A stretch of DNA of 64,000 nt, taken from assembly GCF_050389775.1 (NCBI RefSeq), contig NZ_CP177144.1, positions 1,054,001 through 1,118,000 of the forward strand. The letters are read 5' to 3'. The position numbers and the translations under genes were made by a program. This document shows, piece by piece, positions 39,836-48,312 of the stretch. Under the pieces are notes generated by a model, which ran no database searches, was not told the origin of the DNA, and saw only the letters and a program-made list of their open reading frames with translations. This DNA is from Marinibacterium sp050389775. Lineage in GTDB: Bacteria > Pseudomonadota > Alphaproteobacteria > Rhodobacterales > Rhodobacteraceae. How positions within the stretch are numbered: the stretch's first letter is position 1; each line of letters begins with the position of its first letter.

Positions 39836-40135
39836 GGTCCTGCTCCTTGGGTTGTCCGGCCTGGTGGCCCGCCGGGGCCCGGCAGGCAGTGACACGCGGC
39901 GTGGCCGGGCGCATCAGGTCATGGCCCGGCCGCCCGCGGCGGTCGTCGTGACGTTAGGGCCGGCGGCGGGCGGGCTCAATCCGATACTTGCGCCTTGGGC
40001 GCCCCGCCGCCCGGCCGCGCCCGGGCAATGGACAGAAATCAAGCGCCCGCCTAGGCTTGGCCGGCCGGACCGGGCGGCGCGGGCGATGCCCGTCCGGGGT
40101 CCGGCATGGGGAGGAGGCGCCGGGGAGGAATGGCC
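39836..40135. other. Divergent intergenic region
   Basis: 300 bases between the PPOX-fold gene and the serine hydrolase gene; holds both promoters, which I could not place. No further gene seen. Confidence 0.35.
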
Positions 40136-41278
40136 ATGGACATGCGCAACACCACGCTGGACGACACGCTGGCCCGGGCGGTGGAGGACGGCAGCCTGCC
40201 CTTCGTCGTGGCCATGACGGGCGATGCGGCCGGGCCGCGTTGGGCCGGCAGCGCGGGTGACATCGCCCCGGATGCGCTGTTTCGCATCTATTCCATGACC
40301 AAGGCCATCGGCGCGCTGGCGGCGACGATCCTGGTCGATCGCGGCCAGCTGGCCCTGGACACGCCCGTCGCGCAGATCCTGCCGGAATGGGACGACCTGC
40401 CCCTGCTGGCCGGCTGGGACGGCGACCGGCCGGTGCTGCGCCGCCCGCGCCGGCAGGCCACGATCCGCCACCTGGCGACCCACCGGTCGGGGCTGGAATA
40501 CGACATGTGGAATGCCGACGTGAAACGTTATGCCAAGGTGGCCGGCGTGCCGCGGGCCGGGTCGGGCCAGCTGGCCGCCCTGGCCGGCCATCCGCTGACC
40601 TTCGAACCGGGCACGCGCTGGGGCTATGGCATATCGACCGACTGGCTGGGCCGCGTGGTCGAAGCCGTGGACGGGCGGCGCATCGATGCCTTCTGCCGCG
40701 ACGAGATCCTCGGCCCGCTGGGCATGCACGATACCCTGTTCGAACTGGGCGAAAGCGCCGGGCGGCTGGCCCCGGCCTATCGGCGCCAGGCCGACGGCGG
40801 GTTCGAGGCGCTCGACCTGGCCCCGCCGTCGCAGCCGGGGTTCTACGGCATGGGCCATGCGCTTTATTCCACGGCGTCCGATTACATGCGCTTTCTGCGG
40901 ATGGTGCTGAACGGTGGGGTGCTGGACGGTCGGCGGCTGCTGTCGGCCGGGGCCATGCGGGCCTTTTGCGCCGACCAGATGGAGGGCGTGCCGATGACCC
41001 CACTGCGCAGTGTCATGCCCTGGATGACCGAAGACCTCGATCTGTTTCCCGGCGTGCGGGCCAGCCATTCGCTGGCCTTCCTGCGCATCGAAGAGGACAT
41101 TCCCGGCCGCCGGTCGGCCGGCAGCCTGGGCTGGGCCGGAGTGTGCAACACCCATTACTGGATCGACCCGGCCCGCGACCTGGCCGCTGTTTTCATGACC
41201 CAATGCCTGCCTTTCATCGAACCGGGCGTGCGCGGGGCCTATGACCGGTTCGAACAGGCGGTCTATGCCGGGATCTGA
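40136..41278 (+). CDS. Serine hydrolase, class C beta-lactamase family
   Basis: 380 residues from the ATG at 40136, chosen because GGGGAGG (40122-40128) is seven bases upstream; an ATG at 40130 is too close. Active-site S53-x-x-K56 (SMTK), the Tyr motif Y164-G-I, and a late GSLGWAG segment in place of HxG/KTG. No signal peptide, so cytoplasmic, like EstB-type esterases rather than true beta-lactamases. It probably hydrolyses small esters or amides. Its stop is 18 bases from the convergent htpX stop. Confidence 0.87.
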   Translation: MDMRNTTLDDTLARAVEDGSLPFVVAMTGDAAGPRWAGSAGDIAPDALFRIYSMTKAIGALAATILVDRGQLALDTPVAQILPEWDDLPLLAGWDGDRPVLRRPRRQATIRHLATHRSGLEYDMWNADVKRYAKVAGVPRAGSGQLAALAGHPLTFEPGTRWGYGISTDWLGRVVEAVDGRRIDAFCRDEILGPLGMHDTLFELGESAGRLAPAYRRQADGGFEALDLAPPSQPGFYGMGHALYSTASDYMRFLRMVLNGGVLDGRRLLSAGAMRAFCADQMEGVPMTPLRSVMPWMTEDLDLFPGVRASHSLAFLRIEEDIPGRRSAGSLGWAGVCNTHYWIDPARDLAAVFMTQCLPFIEPGVRGAYDRFEQAVYAGI

Positions 41279-41296
41279 GCGGGGCAGGGGGGCGGG

Positions 41297-42358
41297 TTAG
41301 CCCCAGGGGCCTTTCGGCTCGTCCTTGGGCCGGTCCGTCGGGGCCGCACGCCGGCCTGTCCGGGGCACCCGGCTGGGTGAGAGCGGTTCGGCGTCGGATT
41401 GCGGTTGCGGGGCCTGCGACTGAGGGGCCTTCGGGGCAAAGGCCCGGGCAGCCGGCCGGTCGGCCATCGGGCCGGGGCGCGGCGCCGCCGGTCGTCCTGC
41501 CGATCGGGCCGCAGGGGCGCCACCCGCCTGGCCGGCCATCGCCCGCAGCGCGGCCACCCGGTTTTCGGTCGCCGGATGGGTGGCAAAGAGATTGTCGCGC
41601 TTGTGGGCATGCAGCGGGTTGATGATGAACATATGCGCCGTGGCCGGGTGGCGCTCGGCCGCGTCATTGTCGATCCGCGCCGCGCCGCCGGCGATCTTTT
41701 CCAGCGCCGAGGCCAGCCACAGCGGATGGCCGCAGATCTCGGCCCCGGCCTTGTCGGCGGCATATTCGCGGGTCCGGCTGATGGCCATCTGCACCAGCGC
41801 GGCGGCCATGGGCGCCAGGAACATCATCAGCAGGCTGCCCACCAGGCCCAGCCTTTCGCGCGATCCGCCGAAGAACAGCGCGAAATTGGCCAGCATGGAA
41901 ATCGCCCCGGCAAAGGTTGCCGTGACCGTCATGATCGCCGTGTCGTGGTTGCGGATATGGGCCAGCTCATGGGCCACGACCCCGGCCAGCTCTTCGCGGC
42001 TGAGGCTGTGCATCAGGCCGGTCGTCACGGCCACCGCCGCATTGGCCGGGTTGCGCCCGGTGGCAAAGGCATTGGGTTGGGGCGTGTCGATCAGGTAGAC
42101 CCGGGGCTGGGGCAGGCCGGCATTGCGCGCCAGTTCGGCGACCATGTCATACAGCCCGGCGCGGTCGTTATGGGCCACCGGCTGGGCATTGTGCATGCGC
42201 AGGACCATGCGGTCGGAATTCCACCAGGTGAAGACATTCATCCCCGCCGCGACCACCAGGGCGATCAACGCCCCGCCCGATCCGCCGATCAGGTAGCCCA
42301 CGCCCATGAACAGCGCCGTCATGGCTGCCATCAGCATTGCCGTCTTCACGTATCCCAT
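41297..42358 (-). CDS. htpX: HtpX membrane zinc metalloprotease
   Basis: 353 residues from the ATG at 42356-42358 (CGGAG upstream). M48 peptidase of the inner membrane that degrades misfolded membrane proteins. Two N-terminal helices (5-24, 28-45), HELAH at 130-134 with E198 of the EYAAD segment as third zinc ligand, two further hydrophobic segments between. The family is usually about 290 residues; the extra 60 at the C-terminus (about 295-353) are Pro/Ala/Arg-rich and look disordered. The in-frame stretch upstream of the ATG (to 42835) is repeat-derived and not taken as coding. Confidence 0.95.
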   Translation of the reverse strand: MGYVKTAMLMAAMTALFMGVGYLIGGSGGALIALVVAAGMNVFTWWNSDRMVLRMHNAQPVAHNDRAGLYDMVAELARNAGLPQPRVYLIDTPQPNAFATGRNPANAAVAVTTGLMHSLSREELAGVVAHELAHIRNHDTAIMTVTATFAGAISMLANFALFFGGSRERLGLVGSLLMMFLAPMAAALVQMAISRTREYAADKAGAEICGHPLWLASALEKIAGGAARIDNDAAERHPATAHMFIINPLHAHKRDNLFATHPATENRVAALRAMAGQAGGAPAARSAGRPAAPRPGPMADRPAARAFAPKAPQSQAPQPQSDAEPLSPSRVPRTGRRAAPTDRPKDEPKGPWG

Positions 42359-43308
42359 CGTTTTCTCCGCGTTCCTGCCCTTGGGCAACGAAGCAGATAT
42401 GTGCCCGGTTCCGCGCGGTGCAAGCGTCGGGGCGGTCATGTGGTGGCATGTGGCGCGCCGGGGGCAGGCTTCGGGGTGGCAATGTGGGGGACATGTGAGG
42501 TGCCGGCGCAGGCGTCGGGGCGGACAAACGGGGGCATGTAGGGCGCCGAGGCGGTCATGCGCGGGAGGTACGGGAAGCGGGGGCGTCTTGCCGGTGTCAT
42601 GGGCGCCGAGGGGGATAGGTGGCCGGGGCGTCATGCTTGGGGACATGGGGCGTGGTGGCATTGAGGGCAGGCCTGGCCGAACCATAGGAGCGCCCTTTGG
42701 CCGGCGTTCTGGCGGACCGCTCGGGTCACTGTCTGACTGATTGCCCCGGCGGCCTGGCCATGCCCTCCGCCGGGCCCACCCCTGTCTTGAGGCCTCCCCT
42801 GGCCAACCTCCTGTCTTGAGGCTTCCGCCGGCCAACCCCCTGTCTTGGGGCCTCCTCCAGCCAACGTCGTGTCTTGGGGCCTCCCCCTGGCGTGTCTTGG
42901 GGCCTCCCCCTGGCGTGTCTTGAGGCCTCCCCAGTCAACCTCCTGTCTTGAGGCCAGCCTCGGGCTGACCGACAAACCTGCCACGGGGCCTCGTTGGCGT
43001 CGGCCTACGCACCTGCCCACGATCCTGCCCGAACATCTGCCCGAATCCGAGGCACTACGCCGCCCCGTTTTCACCCCGCGTTGCCCTGATTCCTACGGTC
43101 ACCGGGCCATCATCCCGTCCGGCCGGAACAGTCCCGGCGGATGTGTCGCAATTGTCCCGCATTCGATAATTGCTCCATGTTCTCGCCGCATTCCTTCCCC
43201 ATTGCCGTCCCTCCCTCCGGCCAGAACTTCAGGCGAAAGGCCGCCCACCCGGCGCGCCGCAGGACACAACGCAAGACACACCGCAAGATACGACCCGGAA
43301 GGACAGAC
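42359..43308. other. 950-bp noncoding region upstream of htpX with repeats
   Basis: Long gap between divergent htpX and the small secreted protein gene. From 42420 to 42680 the plus strand is GT-rich with recurring GGCATGT/GGCGCCG words; 42783-42958 holds the tandem repeat listed separately. All crossing frames are compositionally unlike neighbouring genes and lack family resemblance. Confidence 0.55.
42783..42958. repeat. Seven-unit tandem repeat, TGTCTTGRGGCCTCC
   Basis: Units begin at 42783, 42812, 42841, 42870, 42893, 42916 and 42944 (spacings 29, 29, 29, 23, 23, 28). Each starts TGTCTTG(A/G)GGC and most go on with CTCC and a variable CAAC-containing part. The 23-nt units lack six bases. 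No unique spacers and spacings not a multiple of three, so neither CRISPR nor coding repeat. Confidence 0.85.
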
Positions 43309-43566
43309 ATGACCCGCCTCGCCCTGATCTTCGCCCTCGGCCTGAGCACGCTCGGCCTGACCGCCACCGCCTCCCTGGCCCAGGGCAAGGCCGCCAAGGT
43401 CCAGCGCCCGCCGGTCACCCATGCCGGCCAGTGGTACACCGCGCCGAACGGCTGTTCCTACAGCCGTGCCCAGGCCCCGGGCTATCCTCCGACCTGGCAT
43501 CTCATCCAGAACCCCCACCACATCGGCAAGCCCAATGCCCGTGGCGGTTGTCCGGCCATGCTCTGA
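43309..43566 (+). CDS. Small secreted protein
   Basis: 85 residues from the ATG at 43309 with GGAAGGA upstream. Signal peptide MTRLALIFALGLSTLGLTA with cleavage near ASLAQG. The mature part of about 60 residues contains GQWYTAPNGCSYSRAQAPGYPPTWHLIQNP and two cysteines (C49 and C81) that could form a disulfide. I recognise no characterised family. It is followed by a good terminator, so it is a single-gene unit. Confidence 0.8.
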   Translation: MTRLALIFALGLSTLGLTATASLAQGKAAKVQRPPVTHAGQWYTAPNGCSYSRAQAPGYPPTWHLIQNPHHIGKPNARGGCPAML

Positions 43567-43594
43567 CCGCAGGCCATTGGCCCGAGACCTCGCC

Positions 43595-43621
43595 AACCGC
43601 GTCCCCCGGGGCGCGGTTTTT
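43595..43621 (+). terminator. Rho-independent terminator
   Basis: AACCGCG (43595-43601) and CGCGGTT (43612-43618) around a C/G-rich centre, ending in a run of five T (43617-43621). Follows the small secreted protein gene by 29 bases. Confidence 0.85.
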
Positions 43622-43642
43622 GCGTTGTGGGCCAGTTGCTTG

Positions 43643-43672
43643 AAATAATTTGAATTGCAAATCAAATTATTT
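43643..43672. promoter_or_regulatory. MarR-type operator palindrome
   Basis: AAATAATTTGA (43643-43653) and TCAAATTATTT (43662-43672) are perfect inverted repeats with an 8-nt centre. The AT-rich palindrome lies only eight bases before the marR ATG, as expected for autoregulation of marR and the coupled FUSC gene. Confidence 0.75.
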
Positions 43673-43680
43673 GGGGCCAT

Positions 43681-44157
43681 ATGGCCCCCATGACCGATCT
43701 TCCCCCCGCCGATTCCCGGCGCTTTTCCTTCGGCATCCGCTTTTCCCTGCTTGCCCGGCGCTGGCGGCGCGGGCTGGATCGCCAGCTGGCCGCGGCCGGC
43801 CTGACCGATGCCACCTGGGTGCCCCTTGTCCATCTTCAGAACACCGGCGGCGGCATCTCGCAAAAGGTGCTGGCCGAGCTGGTCGGCGTCGACGGCTCCA
43901 GCCTGGTGCGCGTGCTGGACATTCTCGAACGCCAGGGCCTGGTTGAGCGCCGGCGCGATGCCCGGGACGGCCGTGCCCGGCTGATCCACCTGACGGCCAC
44001 CGGCCAGAGCCGGGTGGACGCCATCCGGGCCGAGCTCTTTGCCGCCGAGCGCCGCATGCTGGCCGGGCTGGACGATGCCGCCATTGCCGCGATGCTCGGC
44101 CATTTCGATGCCATCGACGCGGCCATCACGGCCATGGAAGAGGACGCCCGCCCATGA
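43681..44157 (+). CDS. MarR family transcriptional regulator
   Basis: 158 residues from the ATG at 43681, or 155 from the ATG at 43690; the short distance to the operator suggests a very short or absent leader. Winged helix: helix-turn-helix ISQKVLAELVGVDGSSLVRVLDILERQGLV (60-88) then wing RRRDARDGRARLIHLT, flanked by dimerisation helices. It likely represses itself and the exporter gene that follows with a four-base overlap, and responds to a phenolic or other small ligand. Confidence 0.9.
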   Translation: MAPMTDLPPADSRRFSFGIRFSLLARRWRRGLDRQLAAAGLTDATWVPLVHLQNTGGGISQKVLAELVGVDGSSLVRVLDILERQGLVERRRDARDGRARLIHLTATGQSRVDAIRAELFAAERRMLAGLDDAAIAAMLGHFDAIDAAITAMEEDARP

Positions 44158-45251
44158 CAGCCGCCGCGCCCCGCATCCGCCGCATCGACGCCCTGCGCCA
44201 GCTTCTGCAACGGGACGAACTGCGCGCGTCGATGGCGCTGTCGCCCCAGCCGACCCTGCTGATGTCGGCCCTGGCCGGGCTGCAGGCCGGGGCGGCCATG
44301 GCCATTGCCCTGCCGCTGGCCCACCTGTCGCCCTGGCCGCACCTGATCGGCTATGCCGCGCTGGGCGCCATCGTTGCCCTGTTCGGCCGGTTCGAACCGG
44401 GGCGCAGCCGGCACCGCGTGGTGGCGCTCTGCGCCCTGACCCAGACCCTGGCCGTGCTGGCCATGTCGCTGGTCGCCTGGGCCGGCGCGCCCGATGCCCT
44501 GCGACTGGGGCTGCTGGCCCTGTCCTGCGGGCTGTTCTTCCTGGTCAGCGTGTCGGGGCGCTTTGGTCCGCCGGGCGCGCTGATCTTCGTCTTTGCGGCG
44601 GGCGCGGCGATGCAGGATGCCGACAGCCTGCGCGTGGTGATCGAACGCACCCAGGCCACCGGGCTGGCCGCCACGCTGGCCTGGGCGCTCTGCCTGGCCA
44701 GCGACGGGCTGCGCCGGCGGCTGGCCCCCGACACCCTGCCGCAGGAGCCGCTGCAACCCCTGTCCGAACGGTTGCGAGCGGCCCTGCGCATTGCCGCCGG
44801 AGCCGGGCTGGCCATCTTTGCCAGCCGGGCCCTGGGCGCCAGCTTTCCGGCCTGGGCCGGGATGGGCGCGCTGACCGTGATGCAGGGCGCGCATCTGCGG
44901 ATCAGCCTGCACCGGGCGGTGCAGCGCATGGCCGGCACGCTGGTCGGCACCTTCATCGCCTTTGCCATCCTGATCCAGGAGCCGGGCCTCTGGGTCATCC
45001 TGCCCCTGCTGGTGTTGCTGCAATTTGCCACCGAACTGATCATCGGAGCGAATTACGGGCTGGGCCAGGTGCTGGTGACGCCGATGGCCCTGCTGATGAC
45101 CCATCTGGCCGCGCCGCATGTGCCGGCGGCCCTGATGGCCCCCGAGCGGGTCATCGACACCATGCTCGGCGCGGCCATCGGCCTTGTCGCCGCCGTGGTC
45201 ATGTCATCGGCCCGGGCCCGCCAGGACCTGGCCCGGAGACAGCCCGCCTGA
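44154..45251 (+). CDS. FUSC/aromatic acid exporter-like membrane protein
   Basis: 365 residues, two blocks of membrane helices (about 35-165 and 200-345) joined by a short cytoplasmic part. The second block has the FUSC signature: AWAGMGALTVMQGAHLRISLHRAVQRMAGTLVGTFIAF split over 241-280. FUSC proteins (AaeB, YccS relatives) export aromatic carboxylates such as p-hydroxybenzoate; this one is about half the length of AaeB. Coupled to marR by ATGA overlap, which supports an inducible efflux role. Substrate not known. Confidence 0.87.
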   Translation: MTAAAPRIRRIDALRQLLQRDELRASMALSPQPTLLMSALAGLQAGAAMAIALPLAHLSPWPHLIGYAALGAIVALFGRFEPGRSRHRVVALCALTQTLAVLAMSLVAWAGAPDALRLGLLALSCGLFFLVSVSGRFGPPGALIFVFAAGAAMQDADSLRVVIERTQATGLAATLAWALCLASDGLRRRLAPDTLPQEPLQPLSERLRAALRIAAGAGLAIFASRALGASFPAWAGMGALTVMQGAHLRISLHRAVQRMAGTLVGTFIAFAILIQEPGLWVILPLLVLLQFATELIIGANYGLGQVLVTPMALLMTHLAAPHVPAALMAPERVIDTMLGAAIGLVAAVVMSSARARQDLARRQPA

Positions 45252-45359
45252 AGGCGGGATAGGCGAGGCCGTGCGCCCCCCCGGTGCATGGCCCGTGACC
45301 ACCCCTGGCCAACTGAAAACCGGCAATGGCCTTCCCCGAAACGAAAAATCCCCCGAAAC

Positions 45360-45394
45360 AAAAAATCGCGCCGGGCCGCAGCCAGACGCGATTT
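45360..45394 (-). terminator. Terminator of rpmI-rplT
   Basis: Read on the minus strand, AAATCGCG (from 45394) pairs with CGCGATTT (to 45363) and runs into six T. A second hairpin, GGGCACG-CCGGG-CGTGCCC, lies nearer rplT at 45406-45424. Confidence 0.8.
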
Positions 45395-45438
45395 CCAATT
45401 CCATCGGGCACGCCGGGCGTGCCCTGCCGGGGGCCAGG

Positions 45439-45804
45439 TCAGGCGGCCAGGGCACCCTTGGCCTGCTCGACGATGGCGCCGAAGGCTTCGGGCTCGTGCA
45501 CGGCCAGGTCGGCCAGCACCTTGCGGTCGACCTCGATGCCGGCCAGCGTCAGGCCGTTGATGAAACGCGAATAGGTCAGCGCTTCGTCATGGGCCCGGAC
45601 AGCGGCGTTGATCCGCTGGATCCACAGCGCCCGGAAATTCCGCTTGCGCGTCTTCCGGTCACGGGTTGCATACTGGTTGGCCTTGTCGACGGCCTGGGTC
45701 GCGGTCTTGAAGTTCGACTTGCGGCGGCCGTAATAGCCTTTTGCAGCCTTGATGATCTTCTTGTGACGGGCGTGGGTGACGGTACCACCTTTGACACGGG
45801 ACAT
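45439..45804 (-). CDS. rplT: 50S ribosomal protein L20
   Basis: 121 residues, normal length. It binds 23S rRNA and is needed early in 50S assembly. Basic N-terminal tail MSRVKGGTVTHARHKKIIKAAKGYYGRRKSN, then RNFRALWIQRINAA, globular C-terminal part. Follows rpmI by 18 bases. In enteric bacteria L20 represses this operon through its leader; I could not show such a structure here. Confidence 0.98.
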   Translation of the reverse strand: MSRVKGGTVTHARHKKIIKAAKGYYGRRKSNFKTATQAVDKANQYATRDRKTRKRNFRALWIQRINAAVRAHDEALTYSRFINGLTLAGIEVDRKVLADLAVHEPEAFGAIVEQAKGALAA

Positions 45805-45822
45805 GTGCTAGTCTCCTTCCGA

Positions 45823-46023
45823 TCAGCGGTCGTAGGGCATGTAGCCCTTGACGATCTTGGCGTCGGGGGCCGACAGGGTGGTCGTGCCGCGCGCGTCGCG
45901 GATGAATTTCTTGTGACGCTTGATCATGCCGTGGCGCTTGCCCGCCTGGCCTGCCATCACCTTGCCGGTGCCGGTCACCTTGAAGCGCTTCTTGGCGCTC
46001 GACTTCGTCTTCATCTTGGGCAT
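45823..46023 (-). CDS. rpmI: 50S ribosomal protein L35
   Basis: 66 residues from the ATG at 46021-46023, with GAGGAGAC upstream. Opens MPKMKTKSSAKKRFKVTGTGK and continues with the family's RHGMIKRHKKFIR. First gene of rpmI-rplT; infC, the usual third member, is not in the window upstream. Promoter listed separately. Confidence 0.98.
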   Translation of the reverse strand: MPKMKTKSSAKKRFKVTGTGKVMAGQAGKRHGMIKRHKKFIRDARGTTTLSAPDAKIVKGYMPYDR

Positions 46024-46099
46024 TTCGGTCTCCTCATCTTTTCGAGTCCGGATTGGCGCGACTCGGCATGCCACTATCGGCCGGCCGCGCATGAGAGGC

Positions 46100-46128
46100 G
46101 CCCACTACAGCTTTCCGGTGAACTTGAC
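46100..46128 (-). promoter_or_regulatory. rpmI-rplT promoter
   Basis: On the minus strand: -35 TTGTCA (46128-46123), 17-nt spacer, -10 TAGTGG (46105-46100). Places the transcript start about 70 bases before the rpmI ATG. Confidence 0.55.
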
Positions 46129-46393
46129 AAGGGCCAATGCAGAGCCGGGCCGCCCCCGGATCGTGCTGGCCTGCGTTTATTCGGGCGCAGGCCCGTCGCG
46201 TCAATCCCGACCGGAGCGTGGTGCCGTCCACGGGCGGGATGTCGAGGTCGCGTCCGACCCACGGCCGAGATCAGCCCGGCGATTGGGGCGTCCTCGGACA
46301 TCTCGGCGATGTCCAACTCGACAACCTTAACCTCCCGGTGCTGCGCCCGCACCCGGCAGGGCAGGTGGCCCCGGGCTGCCAGCCCCCGAAACG

Positions 46394-46431
46394 CAGACAG
46401 CACCGCGGGCAGATGCGCGCGGTGCTGTCTG
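46394..46431. terminator. 14-bp hairpin after the small membrane protein gene
   Basis: CAGACAGCACCGCG (46394-46407) and CGCGGTGCTGTCTG (46418-46431), perfect complement with a 10-nt loop. On the minus strand it lies 57 bases after the stop of the pyk-linked small gene and is followed by GCGTTTCG, so it probably ends the pyk transcript. Confidence 0.65.
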
Positions 46432-46487
46432 GAAATCTCGGGTCCGGCCAGCCGTTTGCCAGCCCCGGCGCGGTCAGCGCCGGATGA

Positions 46488-46712
46488 TCAGGTGATCACC
46501 CGGGCGATCACGTCGATGAACGCATTGGGCACGTCGGGCCAGGAATAGCCCCCGGGCTTGGACGTCACGGCCGAAAAGATCAGGTATCCGCCCCCTGCGG
46601 CCAGCAGAAAGGGCAGTTTCGGCAGCCGCCGCTCGACCACTCCGGCCAGAAAGCCGGGCACGGCCAGCCCGGCCAGCAGGATGCCGATGACAAGCGAAAG
46701 ATCGGGGTCCAT
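46488..46712 (-). CDS. Small membrane protein downstream of pyk
   Basis: 74 residues from the ATG at 46710-46712, with GGAG five bases upstream; a GTG one codon earlier is too close to it. Two hydrophobic segments (about 5-25 and 32-48) and a C-terminal amphipathic helix (VPNAFIDVIARVI). It lies 30 bases after the pyruvate kinase stop on the same strand. No known function; a small inner-membrane protein. Confidence 0.78.
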   Translation of the reverse strand: MDPDLSLVIGILLAGLAVPGFLAGVVERRLPKLPFLLAAGGGYLIFSAVTSKPGGYSWPDVPNAFIDVIARVIT

Positions 46713-46742
46713 CACATCTCCTTCAACGTCGGGACATGCAGC

Positions 46743-48194
46743 TTATTCGCCCGGATCCATATAGTAAATCATCCGCTCGTCGCAGGGCGCGACCCGCAGG
46801 ATGTTGGTCGTGCCGGCCACGTTGAACGGCACCCCGGCGGTGACCACGATCTGGTCGTCGGGCTCGGCATAACCTGTCTGGATCGCCGCGCGCACGGCGT
46901 TGACCACGGCCATCTTGAAGCGCGTCAGCTGCTCGGTCATCATCGGGCTGGTGCCCCAGGTCAGCGCCAGCTGGCGCGCCGTGCTGCGCATGTTGGTCAT
47001 CGCGATGATCGGCACCGTCGGACGTTCCCGGGCCGTCAGCAGGGCCGTCGTGCCCGATTGGGTATAGGCCACGATGGCCTTGATGTCCGTCGTTTCGGCA
47101 ATCTCGCGCGCGGCGGCCACGATCCCGTCGGCCACCCGGCTCTGCCGGCCTTCGCGCGAAGCGGCGATGATCTTCATGTAGTTCGGATCGGCCTCGACCT
47201 CGCGGGCGACGTTGTCCATCGTCTGCACGGCTTCGACGGGGTACTGGCCGGCCGCCGATTCGGCGCTCAGCATCACCGCGTCGGCGCCTTCGTAGATCGC
47301 CGTTGCCACGTCCGACACCTCGGCCCGTGTCGGCATCGGGCTTTCGATCATGCTTTCCAGCATCTGCGTGGCGATGACCACCGGCTTGGCCGCGGCCCGG
47401 CACTGGCGCACCAGCCGCTTCTGGATCGGCGGCACGGCATGGACGGGCAGTTCGACGCCCAGGTCACCCCGGGCCACCATGACGCCGTCGCAGACCGCCA
47501 GGATGTCTTCGAATTTCTCGACGGCCGCCGGTTTTTCGACCTTGACCATGATGTTGGCCCGCACGCCCACCAGCCCGCGCGCTTCCTGCACGTCCTCGGG
47601 CCGTTGCACGAAGGACAGCGCCAGCCAGTCGACACCCAGCCGGCAGGCAAATTCCAGGTCCTTGCGGTCCTTCTTGGTCAGCGCGGCCAGCGGCAGCACC
47701 ACGTCGGGCACGTTCACGCCCTTGCGGTCGGAAATCGTGCCCCCGGCGATCACCGTGCAATCGGCGTGATCCTTGCTGCAGCTGTCCACCCGCAGGCGGA
47801 TCTTGCCGTCATTGACCAAGAGCCGCGCGCCGGGTTCGAGGGCGGCAAAGATCTCGGGGTGGGGCAGGCCGACCCGCGTCTTGTCGCCGGGCGTGTCCTT
47901 GTCCAGGTCCAGCCGGAAGGCCGCGCCTTCCTCCAGCTCTTCCGAGCCGTTGGCAAAGGTCGACACCCGCAGCTTGGGGCCCTGGAGATCGGCCAGGATG
48001 GCGATCGTGCTTTCCAGGTCCTCCTCGACCTGGCGGATGATGGCATGACGGGCCTTGATGTCCTCGTGCGTGCCATGGCTCATGTTCAGCCGGAAGACAT
48101 CGGCGCCCGCCTCGTGCAGGGCGCGGATCGTGTCATAGTCGCTGGAGGCCGGCCCGAGGGTGGCCACGATTTTCACTCGACGATTTCGGATCAT
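46743..48194 (-). CDS. pyk: Pyruvate kinase
   Basis: 483 residues. Converts phosphoenolpyruvate and ADP to pyruvate and ATP. Opens with RRVKIVATLGPASS and RLNMSHG; metal and substrate residues in MVKVEKPAAVEKFEDILAVCDGVMVARGDLGVELP, and AESAAGQYPVEAVQTM; the C-terminal allosteric domain contains AYTQSGTTALLTARERP. All catalytic motifs are intact. Divergent from the hydrolase gene at 48313 and probably co-transcribed with the small membrane protein. Confidence 0.97.
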   Translation of the reverse strand: MIRNRRVKIVATLGPASSDYDTIRALHEAGADVFRLNMSHGTHEDIKARHAIIRQVEEDLESTIAILADLQGPKLRVSTFANGSEELEEGAAFRLDLDKDTPGDKTRVGLPHPEIFAALEPGARLLVNDGKIRLRVDSCSKDHADCTVIAGGTISDRKGVNVPDVVLPLAALTKKDRKDLEFACRLGVDWLALSFVQRPEDVQEARGLVGVRANIMVKVEKPAAVEKFEDILAVCDGVMVARGDLGVELPVHAVPPIQKRLVRQCRAAAKPVVIATQMLESMIESPMPTRAEVSDVATAIYEGADAVMLSAESAAGQYPVEAVQTMDNVAREVEADPNYMKIIAASREGRQSRVADGIVAAAREIAETTDIKAIVAYTQSGTTALLTARERPTVPIIAMTNMRSTARQLALTWGTSPMMTEQLTRFKMAVVNAVRAAIQTGYAEPDDQIVVTAGVPFNVAGTTNILRVAPCDERMIYYMDPGE

Positions 48195-48312
48195 GCGCCT
48201 TTTGCTCCCGAATTAAGGCTTGTTACCGCAAACATGGGTCTAGCGGGTTTCCGTGCGAATTTCCATCCCCGCCGCAATGCCATAAGCAGGCGGTCAAGGA
48301 AGTGACAGGCAG

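Larger units (their letters stand above)
46024..46487. other. Region upstream of rpmI, possible decayed reading frame
   Basis: 464 bases. Apart from the rpmI promoter and a hairpin at 46394-46431, the minus strand between about 46340 and 46190 reads EVKVVELDIAEMSEDAPIAG then LISAVGR, and after a one-base shift DLDIPPVDGTTLR, which look protein-like. No ribosome site or family is recognised. It may be a broken small gene or chance. Confidence 0.3.

Noticed and set aside
42359..42835. N-terminal extension of HtpX of about 159 codons
   Set aside because: It is built from the tandem repeat DNA; a good ribosome site and a typical HtpX start lie at 42358.
42783..42958. CRISPR array
   Set aside because: Repeats are contiguous and degenerate with no unique spacers of even length, and no cas genes are near.
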